Position numbers and translations under genes: made by a program
Notes under the pieces: model-generated
Told to the model about the DNA's origin: nothing
Seen by the model: only the letters and a program-made list of their open reading frames with translations
Database searches by the model: none
In this document: one piece after another, positions 1 to 5,581 of the stretch
Layout: each line of letters starts with the position of its first letter
Position numbering within the stretch: the stretch's first letter is position 1
Assembly (NCBI GenBank): GCA_038136035.1
Contig: JAYPYV010000069.1
Coordinates: 1-11,757 of the forward strand
Direction of reading: 5' to 3'
Source of the DNA: UBA9926 sp023261215
Lineage (GTDB): Bacteria; Pseudomonadota; Gammaproteobacteria; Pseudomonadales; Azotimanducaceae
Length of the DNA: 11,757 bases

Positions 1-206
1 TGACTGCCTCTCATGCCCGTGAGAATCGGGGGATAGTCACTGGTGAGCGCGTCAATGCTAACGTCAGCCCCGCCTGAGGCTTGCGAGTTCGTGCCAGAAC
101 CATCGCCGTAGGCTGGCAGCAATAGACCCCCGGCGCTAATAGCCATGCCGTTGAGCAGGTCGCGTCTCGTGATGTTGTTTTTGGTTTTGATTGTTTTGCC
201 GCCCAT
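1..206 (-). CDS. N-terminus of a Tat-exported FAD-dependent oxidoreductase (spermidine dehydrogenase-like), partial
   Basis: The minus strand from the ATG at 206-204 stays open to the window edge, giving 68 residues. Residues 13-17 are TRRDL, followed by a hydrophobic stretch (LLNGMAISAGGLLLPA) typical of a twin-arginine signal, so the folded product is probably exported to the periplasm. After a Gly/Ser-rich linker comes DYPPILTGMRGS (residues 57-68). This is the kind of segment that precedes the FAD-binding region in spermidine dehydrogenase/flavin amine oxidase-like Tat proteins. That assignment rests on recalled family resemblance; the FAD-binding core lies outside the window. An AGG ribosome-binding site lies 5 nt before the ATG, inside the operator at 211-228. 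The gene is divergent from the TetR gene and is the obvious candidate for its regulation. Confidence 0.6.
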   Translation of the reverse strand, partial: MGGKTIKTKNNITRRDLLNGMAISAGGLLLPAYGDGSGTNSQASGGADVSIDALTSDYPPILTGMRGS

Positions 207-207
207 C

Positions 208-236
208 TTTACCTGTCATATGACAGGTTGTATGAT
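208..236 (+). promoter_or_regulatory. Candidate promoter of the TetR gene
   Basis: A -35-like TTTACC (208-213), a 17-bp spacer and a -10-like TATGAT (231-236) lie upstream of the TetR gene. The operator at 211-228 fills the spacer, so a bound repressor would block polymerase. This fits autorepression. The elements were read by eye; no start-site data. Confidence 0.45.
211..228. promoter_or_regulatory. Operator O1, 18-bp perfect palindrome
   Basis: ACCTGTCATATGACAGGT is a perfect inverted repeat whose core CTGTCA-TA-TGACAG (213-226) recurs at 247-260. It lies between two divergent genes, next to a TetR-family regulator gene, which is the usual arrangement for a self-regulating TetR repressor. 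It overlaps the ribosome-binding site of the minus-strand gene. Confidence 0.75.
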
Positions 237-253
237 GCCGCTCCACCTGTCAA
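227..253 (-). promoter_or_regulatory. Candidate promoter of the divergent Tat oxidoreductase gene
   Basis: On the minus strand a perfect TTGACA (253-248) is followed after 15 bp by TACAAC (232-227, four of six matches to TATAAT). Operator 245-262 covers the -35 and operator 211-228 covers the expected start site. The short spacer weakens the call. Confidence 0.35.
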
Positions 254-262
254 GTGACAGTC
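245..262. promoter_or_regulatory. Operator O2, second copy of the CTGTCA-N2-TGACAG site
   Basis: ACCTGTCAAGTGACAGTC has the same six-base half-sites and 2-bp spacer as O1 (CTGTCA 247-252, TGACAG 255-260), with its centre 34 bp from the O1 centre. The outermost bases on the right arm deviate from O1. It lies over the -35 of the divergent gene and in the leader of the TetR gene. Confidence 0.7.
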
Positions 263-265
263 AGC

Positions 266-841
266 ATGACCGATCGAAGAACCGAGATATTAGAGACTGC
301 AATAGCGTTGATTGTGGACGAGGGTTACTCGAGCCTGACCATGCGTGCGTTAGCGCGCGAAGTCGGGATGAAACTTGCGTCTTTGCAATACCATTTCAGA
401 ACGACCGACGAGTTGATGCGGGCGGTTGTCACCCATATCGGGAACGTCTACGAAGAGTCATTCCGCGCTCTCAGAAACGGTAACGAGGTCATAACCGCAC
501 AGCAATTAGTCGGATTTATTCTGGAAGACGAGCCTGGAAAGTCGATCTGCGGCGACAGATTATGGCCGCAGCTCTGGGCTATGCAGGACGTGGAGCCACT
601 TGTTTCCGAGTTGGTTGCGAACATCTACCAAAGATACCTCGATGTACTCGAGGATTCGCTGCGTTCTTCAGGTTCATCAACGCCTCGTACAGACGCGCTG
701 TGCCTGATATCGATGCTTGAAGGCACGACGATTTTCGTCGGCGAGGGCAGAAGATGGCAGAAGCATGCCAAAGATGTCAGCGAAAAGATTTTGAAACTTA
801 TTGAAAACAATTGGGGCACAGCCAATGAATGCGATGCTTAA
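266..841 (+). CDS. TetR/AcrR-family transcriptional repressor
   Basis: A 191-residue protein of ordinary TetR size. The N-terminal DNA-binding domain (about residues 1-55) shows the family pattern: helix 1 with ILETAIALIVDEGY, then the helix-turn-helix LTMRALAREVGMKLASLQYHF (about 24-44) and DELMRAV. The rest is a poorly conserved helical ligand-binding and dimer domain, so the effector cannot be read. An in-frame GTG at 254 is possible but lies inside O2; the ATG at 266 gives the standard N-terminus and is preferred, although neither start has a strong ribosome-binding site. The last 17 bases overlap the next gene, so the two are translated together. The paired operators upstream suggest that it represses itself and the divergent Tat oxidoreductase. 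Confidence 0.9.
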   Translation: MTDRRTEILETAIALIVDEGYSSLTMRALAREVGMKLASLQYHFRTTDELMRAVVTHIGNVYEESFRALRNGNEVITAQQLVGFILEDEPGKSICGDRLWPQLWAMQDVEPLVSELVANIYQRYLDVLEDSLRSSGSSTPRTDALCLISMLEGTTIFVGEGRRWQKHAKDVSEKILKLIENNWGTANECDA

Positions 842-1535
842 TCAGCAGGTAGGCCAGCTAGGGTTTTGGTCTGGCGTCATTTTTCTTTTAACTGTCGTTG
901 CTTCGCTCTTGCTCCCGCTAGATATTCCGGATGGATTGCAAGCAGAGCATGCTGAGCGCGTGATCTGGCTTAATGAGAATCGCTCAGCGTTTATCCTGGG
1001 GTGGGTTAATCAGATGGTTTCCATGCTATCTCTGTCAGGTGTATTGCTGGCAGTGGCCTGGCTGGCAGCGATGAAAAGTCCCTTGAGTGGGATCGTTGGA
1101 GGCATCGCAATTTTGCTTTCGATCACAGCATTCATTATTCCCAAGTTCATTGCCATCTGGACGATACCGCAGCTTGCGGAGGCCAGTGCAACAGGTGGCA
1201 TTGGCTCAGTGTTTGCCGATCAACTGCTGTTGATCTTGAACGTCACAGTACCTTTTTCTCTTTACACCTCTTTGGACTATCTAGGGTTCTGGCTTTATGC
1301 GCTCTTCGCCCTGGTGATTGCAGGGCCTCTATTTAAATATGCATTAGTCTGGAAAATTGCAGCAGTTTCTCTTGGTATTTTTGGCGTCGCCTTTCATTCA
1401 CTCTTGATCGCATTATTAATGAAAAAGGTGGAGGTAGCGGACATTGAACCCTGGTTCCTTTCGAGCGCTTTGTTTCTGATGGTTACGATCATTGCTGCAA
1501 TGCTCGGTTTTCGAGCGACCGCTAATCGATCCTGA
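825..1535 (+). CDS. Multi-pass inner-membrane protein of unknown function
   Basis: I do not recognise the family. The 236-residue product is very hydrophobic, with about six or seven likely membrane helices (near residues 13-31, 57-82, 88-106, 131-147, 152-170, 173-198 and 209-229) and short polar loops. There is no obvious catalytic or ATP-binding motif. The arrangement recalls small uncharacterised DUF4386-like membrane proteins, but that is only an impression. The ATG at 825 is chosen because GGGG (813-816) sits 8 nt ahead of it; ATG 834 and an upstream TTG at 801 are alternatives. The start overlaps the end of the TetR gene, so it is translationally coupled and probably shares its autoregulated promoter. 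A role in handling the TetR ligand is inference only. Confidence 0.8.
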   Translation: MNAMLNQQVGQLGFWSGVIFLLTVVASLLLPLDIPDGLQAEHAERVIWLNENRSAFILGWVNQMVSMLSLSGVLLAVAWLAAMKSPLSGIVGGIAILLSITAFIIPKFIAIWTIPQLAEASATGGIGSVFADQLLLILNVTVPFSLYTSLDYLGFWLYALFALVIAGPLFKYALVWKIAAVSLGIFGVAFHSLLIALLMKKVEVADIEPWFLSSALFLMVTIIAAMLGFRATANRS

Positions 1536-2110
1536 TTGGTTGAGGCGCCAGAAGCTACTGGCAAGCACAAAGAACCAACGATGACTAAGACTAAAAACCC
1601 ATGATCATTATTCAGTAGGCGATCTTCATTTTTAAGAGTCGCCGGTACTCGCCGCTATCTCTGGCTGCATTCACGCGTTGAATGATTTGGGCATGAGGAT
1701 TTCAGTGAATCCTCTTTAGAATCCGAGTTCTGGCGGATCGAGACCGTCAACCTGGCGCAGTCGACGTGCTGAAAGCGGGGTACAACTGCGATGCTGAGAA
1801 TCGCTTCTCGGGAAGTTGCCTCCGATGAAAACGCTATCGGTCTCGGCTCTTCGTTTCGCGAAGAGGGTGGGTGGGTAGCTATAGATGGGCTTTAAACACT
1901 GAATCCAGCATCACGAGGACTTAGCTCGCCATTCGGTTAACCGAAAGCCACTCATTATCCTGAATGTCGATCTCTAGCCAGCGATGAATCAGGGTTGACC
2001 AGCATTGAAAGCTTCTATTCAGAGTTAACGAGTACGCCGAACACGTGGCGATCACTTGTCAAAAACGGGCTGATGAGAACGAGAGATGACGAGCGGATCC
2101 TTTCCTCGGG
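1536..2110. other. 575-bp gap with several hairpins, no convincing gene
   Basis: No ORF with a plausible start and family resemblance was found. Visible inverted repeats are: TTGGTT/AACCAA (1536-1541/1573-1578) enclosing GCCAG/CTGGC (1547-1551/1558-1562); GAGGATT/AATCCTC with a 6-nt loop (1695-1701/1708-1714), followed by TTTA; GAGAA/TTCTC with loop TCGC (1796-1800/1805-1809); CCGAT/ATCGG (1822-1826/1836-1840); CTCTTCG/CGAAGAG with a 5-nt loop (1847-1853/1859-1865); and the 14-bp palindrome TTCGGTTAACCGAA (1932-1945). The hairpin at 1695 could be a weak terminator for the tetR operon. The stretch lies between convergent genes and may hold a structured RNA or decayed sequence. Confidence 0.5.
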
Positions 2111-3109
2111 TTAGGCTGGCTCATAGCGCAGACCTAACGCATCGATCGCACTGATCTCTTCTTGAGTCAGAGGCGTCTTTGCGGCAGCGATCGTTGCATC
2201 CAGCTCTGCGCGATTCTTAACGCCCAAGATCACAGTGTCGATGCCCGCCATCGCCAGTGCGTATTGGTGCGCCACATCGGCCGGGTCACGCACCCAATCT
2301 CGGCAGAGTGCGCGAAAGGGTTCGGCGCGCTCGAAGTCTCTCACCTCAGGATGGTCAGCCGGGAGATCGCGATCAATCGCCGAGGTCAGCGCGCCAGCTT
2401 GGACGGCCCTGATGCCGAGAACACCCACCGATGCATCCACTGCAGTTTGAATAATCCGCCTTGGCTCTGCAGCTTCGGTGTAGCGCTTGATGCCTCCGGG
2501 GCTGTCGAGCAAGTTAGCGATGGCCTGCACCGCAGCAGGTTTCACGTCACCTTTCAGCACTTTGATGATGGATTCGGGCAGCCCCGTGCCCGTGATACCC
2601 CAATGACCAATGAGGCCTTGGGCCTTCATGGATTCAAAGGCTGGAATCACAGCTTCGTAAAAGCAGGATTCCGTCACACTAAAACGAAGTTGATCGTTGC
2701 CGAGTTCGCCTGGAAATCGAAAATCGTCAGGGATGATGTTTGAGTGCAAGAAAAAGAGATCGATGCGGTCCAGACGGAGCGCTTCCAGAGACCGTTCAAT
2801 CGATCGTAATACCTTGGCTTCGGTGTCGATCGGCGACTGGGTTCCGAGCAATACCTTACTGGTGACATGGACTCCTTCGGGCAATCTTCCGCCGAAGGCT
2901 TCACCCACCACGCGCTCCGCCTCGCCCCGACCGTACATCGGCGCAACGTCAAGAAGCGTGATGCCTTGGTCGACGGCTGAGACAACGGTAGCAATGGCCT
3001 CATCTCGAGAGGTCTCGCCCCAAATGCCGGCGATCCCTCCGCCGCCCAAGGTGAGCGGGCTCACGGGCCAGAGATTGCCTAAAGTCTTTGCGGGTGTTGA
3101 ATTCGTCAC
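2111..3109 (-). CDS. Aldo/keto reductase
   Basis: A 332-residue NAD(P)H-dependent oxidoreductase of the aldo/keto reductase TIM-barrel superfamily, reducing an aldehyde or ketone in the cytoplasm. The catalytic tetrad is intact: Asp54 and Tyr59 in LLDVAPMYG, Lys85 in TSKVLLG and His122 in DLFFLHS. The GITGTG segment (about 186) and the C-terminal DTVILGVKN strand match the family's barrel and cofactor-phosphate region. The GTG start at 3109 is chosen because AGGAAG sits 6 nt ahead of it; an ATG at 3139 and a TTG at 3142 would add about ten lysine/arginine-rich residues and have no good ribosome-binding site. It lies 220 bp downstream of the symporter gene on the same strand, so it may be co-transcribed with it or have its own promoter. 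The substrate cannot be read. Confidence 0.9.
   Translation of the reverse strand: MTNSTPAKTLGNLWPVSPLTLGGGGIAGIWGETSRDEAIATVVSAVDQGITLLDVAPMYGRGEAERVVGEAFGGRLPEGVHVTSKVLLGTQSPIDTEAKVLRSIERSLEALRLDRIDLFFLHSNIIPDDFRFPGELGNDQLRFSVTESCFYEAVIPAFESMKAQGLIGHWGITGTGLPESIIKVLKGDVKPAAVQAIANLLDSPGGIKRYTEAAEPRRIIQTAVDASVGVLGIRAVQAGALTSAIDRDLPADHPEVRDFERAEPFRALCRDWVRDPADVAHQYALAMAGIDTVILGVKNRAELDATIAAAKTPLTQEEISAIDALGLRYEPA
2363..2392 (-). repeat. 30-nt segment nearly repeated at 8901-8930 (copy inside the aldo/keto reductase gene)
   Basis: This stretch encodes ALTSAIDRDL of the reductase on the minus strand. On the plus strand it matches 8901-8930 at 28 of 30 positions. The two differences (an A/G and a G/A on the plus strand) are both synonymous in the reductase frame (Ile ATT/ATC and Leu CTG/TTG). 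Confidence 0.75.
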
Positions 3110-3142
3110 AGATATCTTCCTTTTTTTATCGCGTCTCATCAA

Positions 3143-3164
3143 AACGCTACTTGTTTAAAGCGTT
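3143..3164. promoter_or_regulatory. Inverted repeat upstream of the aldo/keto reductase gene
   Basis: AACGCT (3143-3148) and AGCGTT (3159-3164) form a perfect 6-bp inverted repeat with a 10-bp centre, about 34 bp ahead of the chosen GTG start. It could be a regulator site or a leader hairpin. A second, perfect palindrome CATCCCGGGATG lies at 3186-3197. No regulator gene next to this block matches either. Confidence 0.3.
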
Positions 3165-3220
3165 CACTGATGGTTATTAGTATCACATCCCGGGATGACA
3201 GGGCGGGGCTTAGGCTGGGG

Positions 3221-3244
3221 AAAGCCGCGCGGTTAAGCCGCGGC
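3221..3244 (-). terminator. Weak intrinsic terminator candidate after the symporter gene
   Basis: Read on the minus strand, GCCGCGG (3244-3238) can pair with CCGCGCGGC (3232-3224) with a 2-nt bulge around a TTAA-type loop, followed by only three T residues. It lies about 86 bp past the symporter stop. The short T-tract makes it doubtful; it may instead be a processing hairpin between two co-transcribed genes. Confidence 0.3.
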
Positions 3245-3329
3245 TGCTGAACAACAGCCCTCTCGGCCGTTTCGATTACAAACCGCGCAAGACTCCTTAG
3301 TTTTGACGGGGATGGTCAACGCCCTATCT

Positions 3330-4754
3330 TCAAGCGCGATCATTCTTAACGCGTTCTGGCGAGATAAGAGTGGACGTCTCGGCGCTGGCGTTTCTGCCTT
3401 CCCGCATCTCGAGTTCGGCCCTAACGGCGCGATGTTCGCTTTCGTTGAACTGATAGCGCAGGAGCAAGAGCGCACCAATGACGTAACAACCCGCAGGCAT
3501 CAACGCCAGCAAATAACGGATCGCGTCCTGGGTCGCTTCGTTCTGCTCGACGTTGGGTTCAAATCCGGTGAACTGAAGAACCAGACCAATGACAAACGCG
3601 GTAATCGAACTCGAGATTTTTCGAATCAAATTCCAAACCGCGAGATAAGCCCCCTCCTTGCGTTCACCGGTGGTGTATTCATCGAAATCGACGATATCGG
3701 CTTGCATGGAACTGGGCAGTACCGCGCCAGCGCCGCCGCCAACGCCCGCGAAGAAGCAGCAAAGGTAAACGTAAAGGTCATCGCCAGCGCCAGCAAAGAC
3801 CAAGCACCCAAACGACGTGGCTGAAATGAGCGTTCCGATCAACCAGAGATTCCGCTTGCCGGTCACCCTTGACCAACGAATCCACAGCGGGGCCAGGACA
3901 AACTGAGGGATTTGGTAGACCACCAAGATCAGCACGAGATTATCCATCTTCACGACGTAATCCGCAGCGTAAGCGGCAAGGATGCCGAGGGTCGCGCCGC
4001 CAAACGTTTCGATGCCATAAATGATGAGAAGCAATCGGGCGTGAGGGTTCTTGAGCACATCTAAAAAGGTGCTAAAGGGTGGTTTGTTTGCCCGTCCCTG
4101 CGATGCTTGTCGCTCTGGCAACACATAAGTGGTGGCGAGCACGAGGAGGCTGATGACCGTGCCAGCGAAGACCGACAGGTAGAACGCGAATTGACGTTTG
4201 TCTTCGGCGTCGTACATCAGTTGCAAAGACGTGAGACCCGCAGCAACACCAAAGATGCCGATCATGTGGCTCAGCCCGAAGAGGCGGGTTCGCTCGTGGT
4301 AGTCGAACGTCAATTCAATTCCAAGCGAGCCATGGGGCACGAAAAACGCAGTTTGGACGGTTTCGTATATGAGCAAACCCACCGCGAGCCAGATGATGAG
4401 CTGAAGTTCAGAAAGGAATTCGGGTGGAGACCAGATGCCGATTAAAGCAATCCCCATGGGAATCGCCGAAAGGAACATCCAACTTCGTCTCCGGCCATGC
4501 TTCGACCGGGTTCGATCGGATAGGTAGCCAATGAGGGGGTCACTGATCGCATCCCAAAACCTAGCGACTGCAAGGATGGTGCCGATGACTGCAGGCGCGA
4601 CGAGCAGCACATCCGTTGCAAACTTCATGTAATACACCACGAACAGCGTGCCCATGATCCCGAACGCGATCCGTGGTGCAGCCCAGGCGAGGATGATCGG
4701 CAAAGGTAACTGATCGGCTGGTGACGACTCGCCCTGGATGGTTTGATCAGTCAT
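3330..4754 (-). CDS. GPH-family (MelB-like, MFS_2) cation symporter
   Basis: A 474-residue inner-membrane transporter with the length and about twelve hydrophobic segments expected of the glycoside-pentoside-hexuronide:cation symporter family. The family signature is at residues 67-92, WDAISDP followed by GYLSDRTRSKHGRRRSW; Asp68 and Asp72 correspond in spacing to the Na+/H+-coupling aspartates Asp55 and Asp59 of E. coli/Salmonella MelB. Despite the name, members of this family in environmental bacteria often have no known sugar substrate. The ATG start at 4754 has only a weak ribosome-binding site. The gene is followed on the same strand by the aldo/keto reductase and has a type-B esterase upstream on the same strand, so it likely imports a compound those enzymes act on (inference). 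Confidence 0.88.
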   Translation of the reverse strand: MTDQTIQGESSPADQLPLPIILAWAAPRIAFGIMGTLFVVYYMKFATDVLLVAPAVIGTILAVARFWDAISDPLIGYLSDRTRSKHGRRRSWMFLSAIPMGIALIGIWSPPEFLSELQLIIWLAVGLLIYETVQTAFFVPHGSLGIELTFDYHERTRLFGLSHMIGIFGVAAGLTSLQLMYDAEDKRQFAFYLSVFAGTVISLLVLATTYVLPERQASQGRANKPPFSTFLDVLKNPHARLLLIIYGIETFGGATLGILAAYAADYVVKMDNLVLILVVYQIPQFVLAPLWIRWSRVTGKRNLWLIGTLISATSFGCLVFAGAGDDLYVYLCCFFAGVGGGAGAVLPSSMQADIVDFDEYTTGERKEGAYLAVWNLIRKISSSITAFVIGLVLQFTGFEPNVEQNEATQDAIRYLLALMPAGCYVIGALLLLRYQFNESEHRAVRAELEMREGRNASAETSTLISPERVKNDRA

Positions 4755-4800
4755 CTACGGCAGTGCTCGAGCTTGTACTGAACCCCAGTGCGGAGCCTCG

Positions 4801-4906
4801 GTTGGGTCGGTGGACTCAAAAGACCAACGGCAACGTTGGCGAAGCGGATCTCTTTGTTGAGTGCAGCGACACCAAATGACTATTTGGAGATGGGTCGCTG
4901 TTTTTT
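4801..4906 (+). ncRNA. Candidate structured small RNA or attenuated leader
   Basis: The hairpin CCAACG-GCAA-CGTTGG (4824-4839) has a GNRA tetraloop and is followed after 24 nt by an intrinsic terminator with six T residues. A preceding GTTGG (4801-4805) can pair with the same CCAAC (4824-4828), so two exclusive folds are possible, as in attenuators. No recognisable protein gene lies upstream on this strand, so the terminator must end a short RNA begun in the gap. The 5' end is unknown; 4801 is only the left limit of visible pairing. I do not recognise a known RNA family. Confidence 0.35.
4864..4906 (+). terminator. Strong intrinsic terminator
   Basis: The outer stem CAGCGAC (4864-4870) pairs perfectly with GTCGCTG (4894-4900) and is followed directly by TTTTTT (4901-4906). 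Inside is a second perfect stem CCAAAT/ATTTGG (4872-4877/4882-4887) with a GACT loop. No T-tract follows on the minus strand, so it works only for plus-strand transcripts. It lies 234 bp before the next plus-strand gene. Confidence 0.75.
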
Positions 4907-5000
4907 CATCGATCATTTTGTGAGCTTAGTTGAAATTTGGTGTAGCGAGAAATTGGTCTCGCGCTTCGGCTTCCGCGTAGGAGAGACGAGCGCGAGCCTT

Positions 5001-5036
5001 CTTTGATCAAAGCGATGGTGTGGTGCTCGCGCGAGC
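5001..5036. promoter_or_regulatory. Two 12-bp perfect palindromes upstream of the split-barrel gene
   Basis: CTTTGATCAAAG (5001-5012) and GCTCGCGCGAGC (5025-5036) are each perfect, with centres 24 bp apart, about 100-140 bp before the ATG at 5140. They could be binding sites for dimeric regulators or elements of a leader hairpin. No matching regulator is visible nearby. Confidence 0.3.
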
Positions 5037-5139
5037 GGCCGACGCTGTTCAAAAGGCGAGTGGTCTACCAGCTGGCGGCGAGGCGCATGAGAGGCGCGCG
5101 AGCCTCCCGATAACACGCAAAGTTCGAAAGGTGTGGCCG

Positions 5140-5580
5140 ATGAAAACGTTCTTCCGACTGATTAATCCTTGGATGGCGCGCCTTCTGTCTTCGCGTCTCC
5201 ACGTTGTGGTCAGCTTTCAATTGCTGCTTCTTGAAATCACAGGGCGGAGAACCGGCCGCCGATATTCGATTCCTGTCAGTTTCGCTCAGCTTGACGGCCA
5301 GTTTGTAGCCCTCACTGAGAAATCAAATCTTTGGTGGCGAAACTTGGAAACGGGCGTGTGTGAAGCTTGGATCAAAGGCGTTAAACGCCAATGTCAGGTG
5401 GATGTGATCGCAGATGACACATCTTTGGTTTATCGAGACCTAAAAGCGCTCATTCAGCACAATCCGCTCGACGCACCCTTTGCGGGGGTCAGGCTCAACT
5501 GGCGGCTAAAGCCCAATGAGACTGATTTGCAAGCCGCCGCGCTCCGCCATGTAGTGCTGCGCATGCGGCCTGAGGATTGA
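5140..5580 (+). CDS. Small split-barrel nitroreductase/quinone-reductase family protein (DDN-like)
   Basis: A 146-residue protein resembling the deazaflavin-dependent nitroreductase (Ddn)/quinone-reductase family, small split-barrel proteins that bind a flavin or F420. Family-like features are LLLLEITGRRTGRR (residues 28-41), the following strand YSIPVSFAQLDGQFVAL, and WWRNLETG (65-72). Whether it uses FMN, FAD or F420 cannot be told; F420 use should not be assumed in a proteobacterium. The ATG at 5140 is chosen because AAAGG (5127-5131) precedes it by 8 nt and because an extended start at 5020 adds 40 residues of unrelated low-complexity sequence through a palindrome. It ends 1 bp before the stop of the convergent esterase gene. 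Confidence 0.65.
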   Translation: MKTFFRLINPWMARLLSSRLHVVVSFQLLLLEITGRRTGRRYSIPVSFAQLDGQFVALTEKSNLWWRNLETGVCEAWIKGVKRQCQVDVIADDTSLVYRDLKALIQHNPLDAPFAGVRLNWRLKPNETDLQAAALRHVVLRMRPED

Positions 5581-5581
5581 T

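Larger units (their letters stand above)
4755..5139. other. 385-bp gap rich in inverted repeats between divergent genes
   Basis: The gap separates the symporter (minus) from the split-barrel reductase-like gene (plus). It contains a GNRA-capped hairpin (4824-4839), a strong plus-strand terminator (4864-4906), a 6-bp hairpin GCGAGA/TCTCGC (4945-4950/4957-4962), the palindrome CTTTGATCAAAG (5001-5012) and the palindrome GCTCGCGCGAGC (5025-5036). One frame stays open from 4788 to 5006, but its translation is unlike any family I know and it runs through the terminator, so I do not call it a gene. No clear sigma-70 promoter was found on either strand. Confidence 0.55.

Noticed and set aside
1941..2114. 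Open plus-strand frame of 57 codons ending in TAG just at the aldo/keto reductase stop
   Set aside because: No upstream start codon with a ribosome-binding site, no recognisable family, and the length is within chance expectation.
3110..3142. Upstream ATG/TTG starts for the aldo/keto reductase
   Set aside because: They add a lysine/arginine-rich stub encoded by the purine-rich ribosome-binding region of the GTG start at 3109, which has the better signal.
4788..5006. 72-codon plus-strand ORF starting with GTG
   Set aside because: It runs straight through the strong terminator at 4864-4906, and its translation shows no domain or family-like pattern.
5020..5139. 40-residue N-terminal extension of the split-barrel protein
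   Set aside because: The added residues do not look like the family, cross a 12-bp palindrome, and the ATG at 5140 has a good ribosome-binding site.
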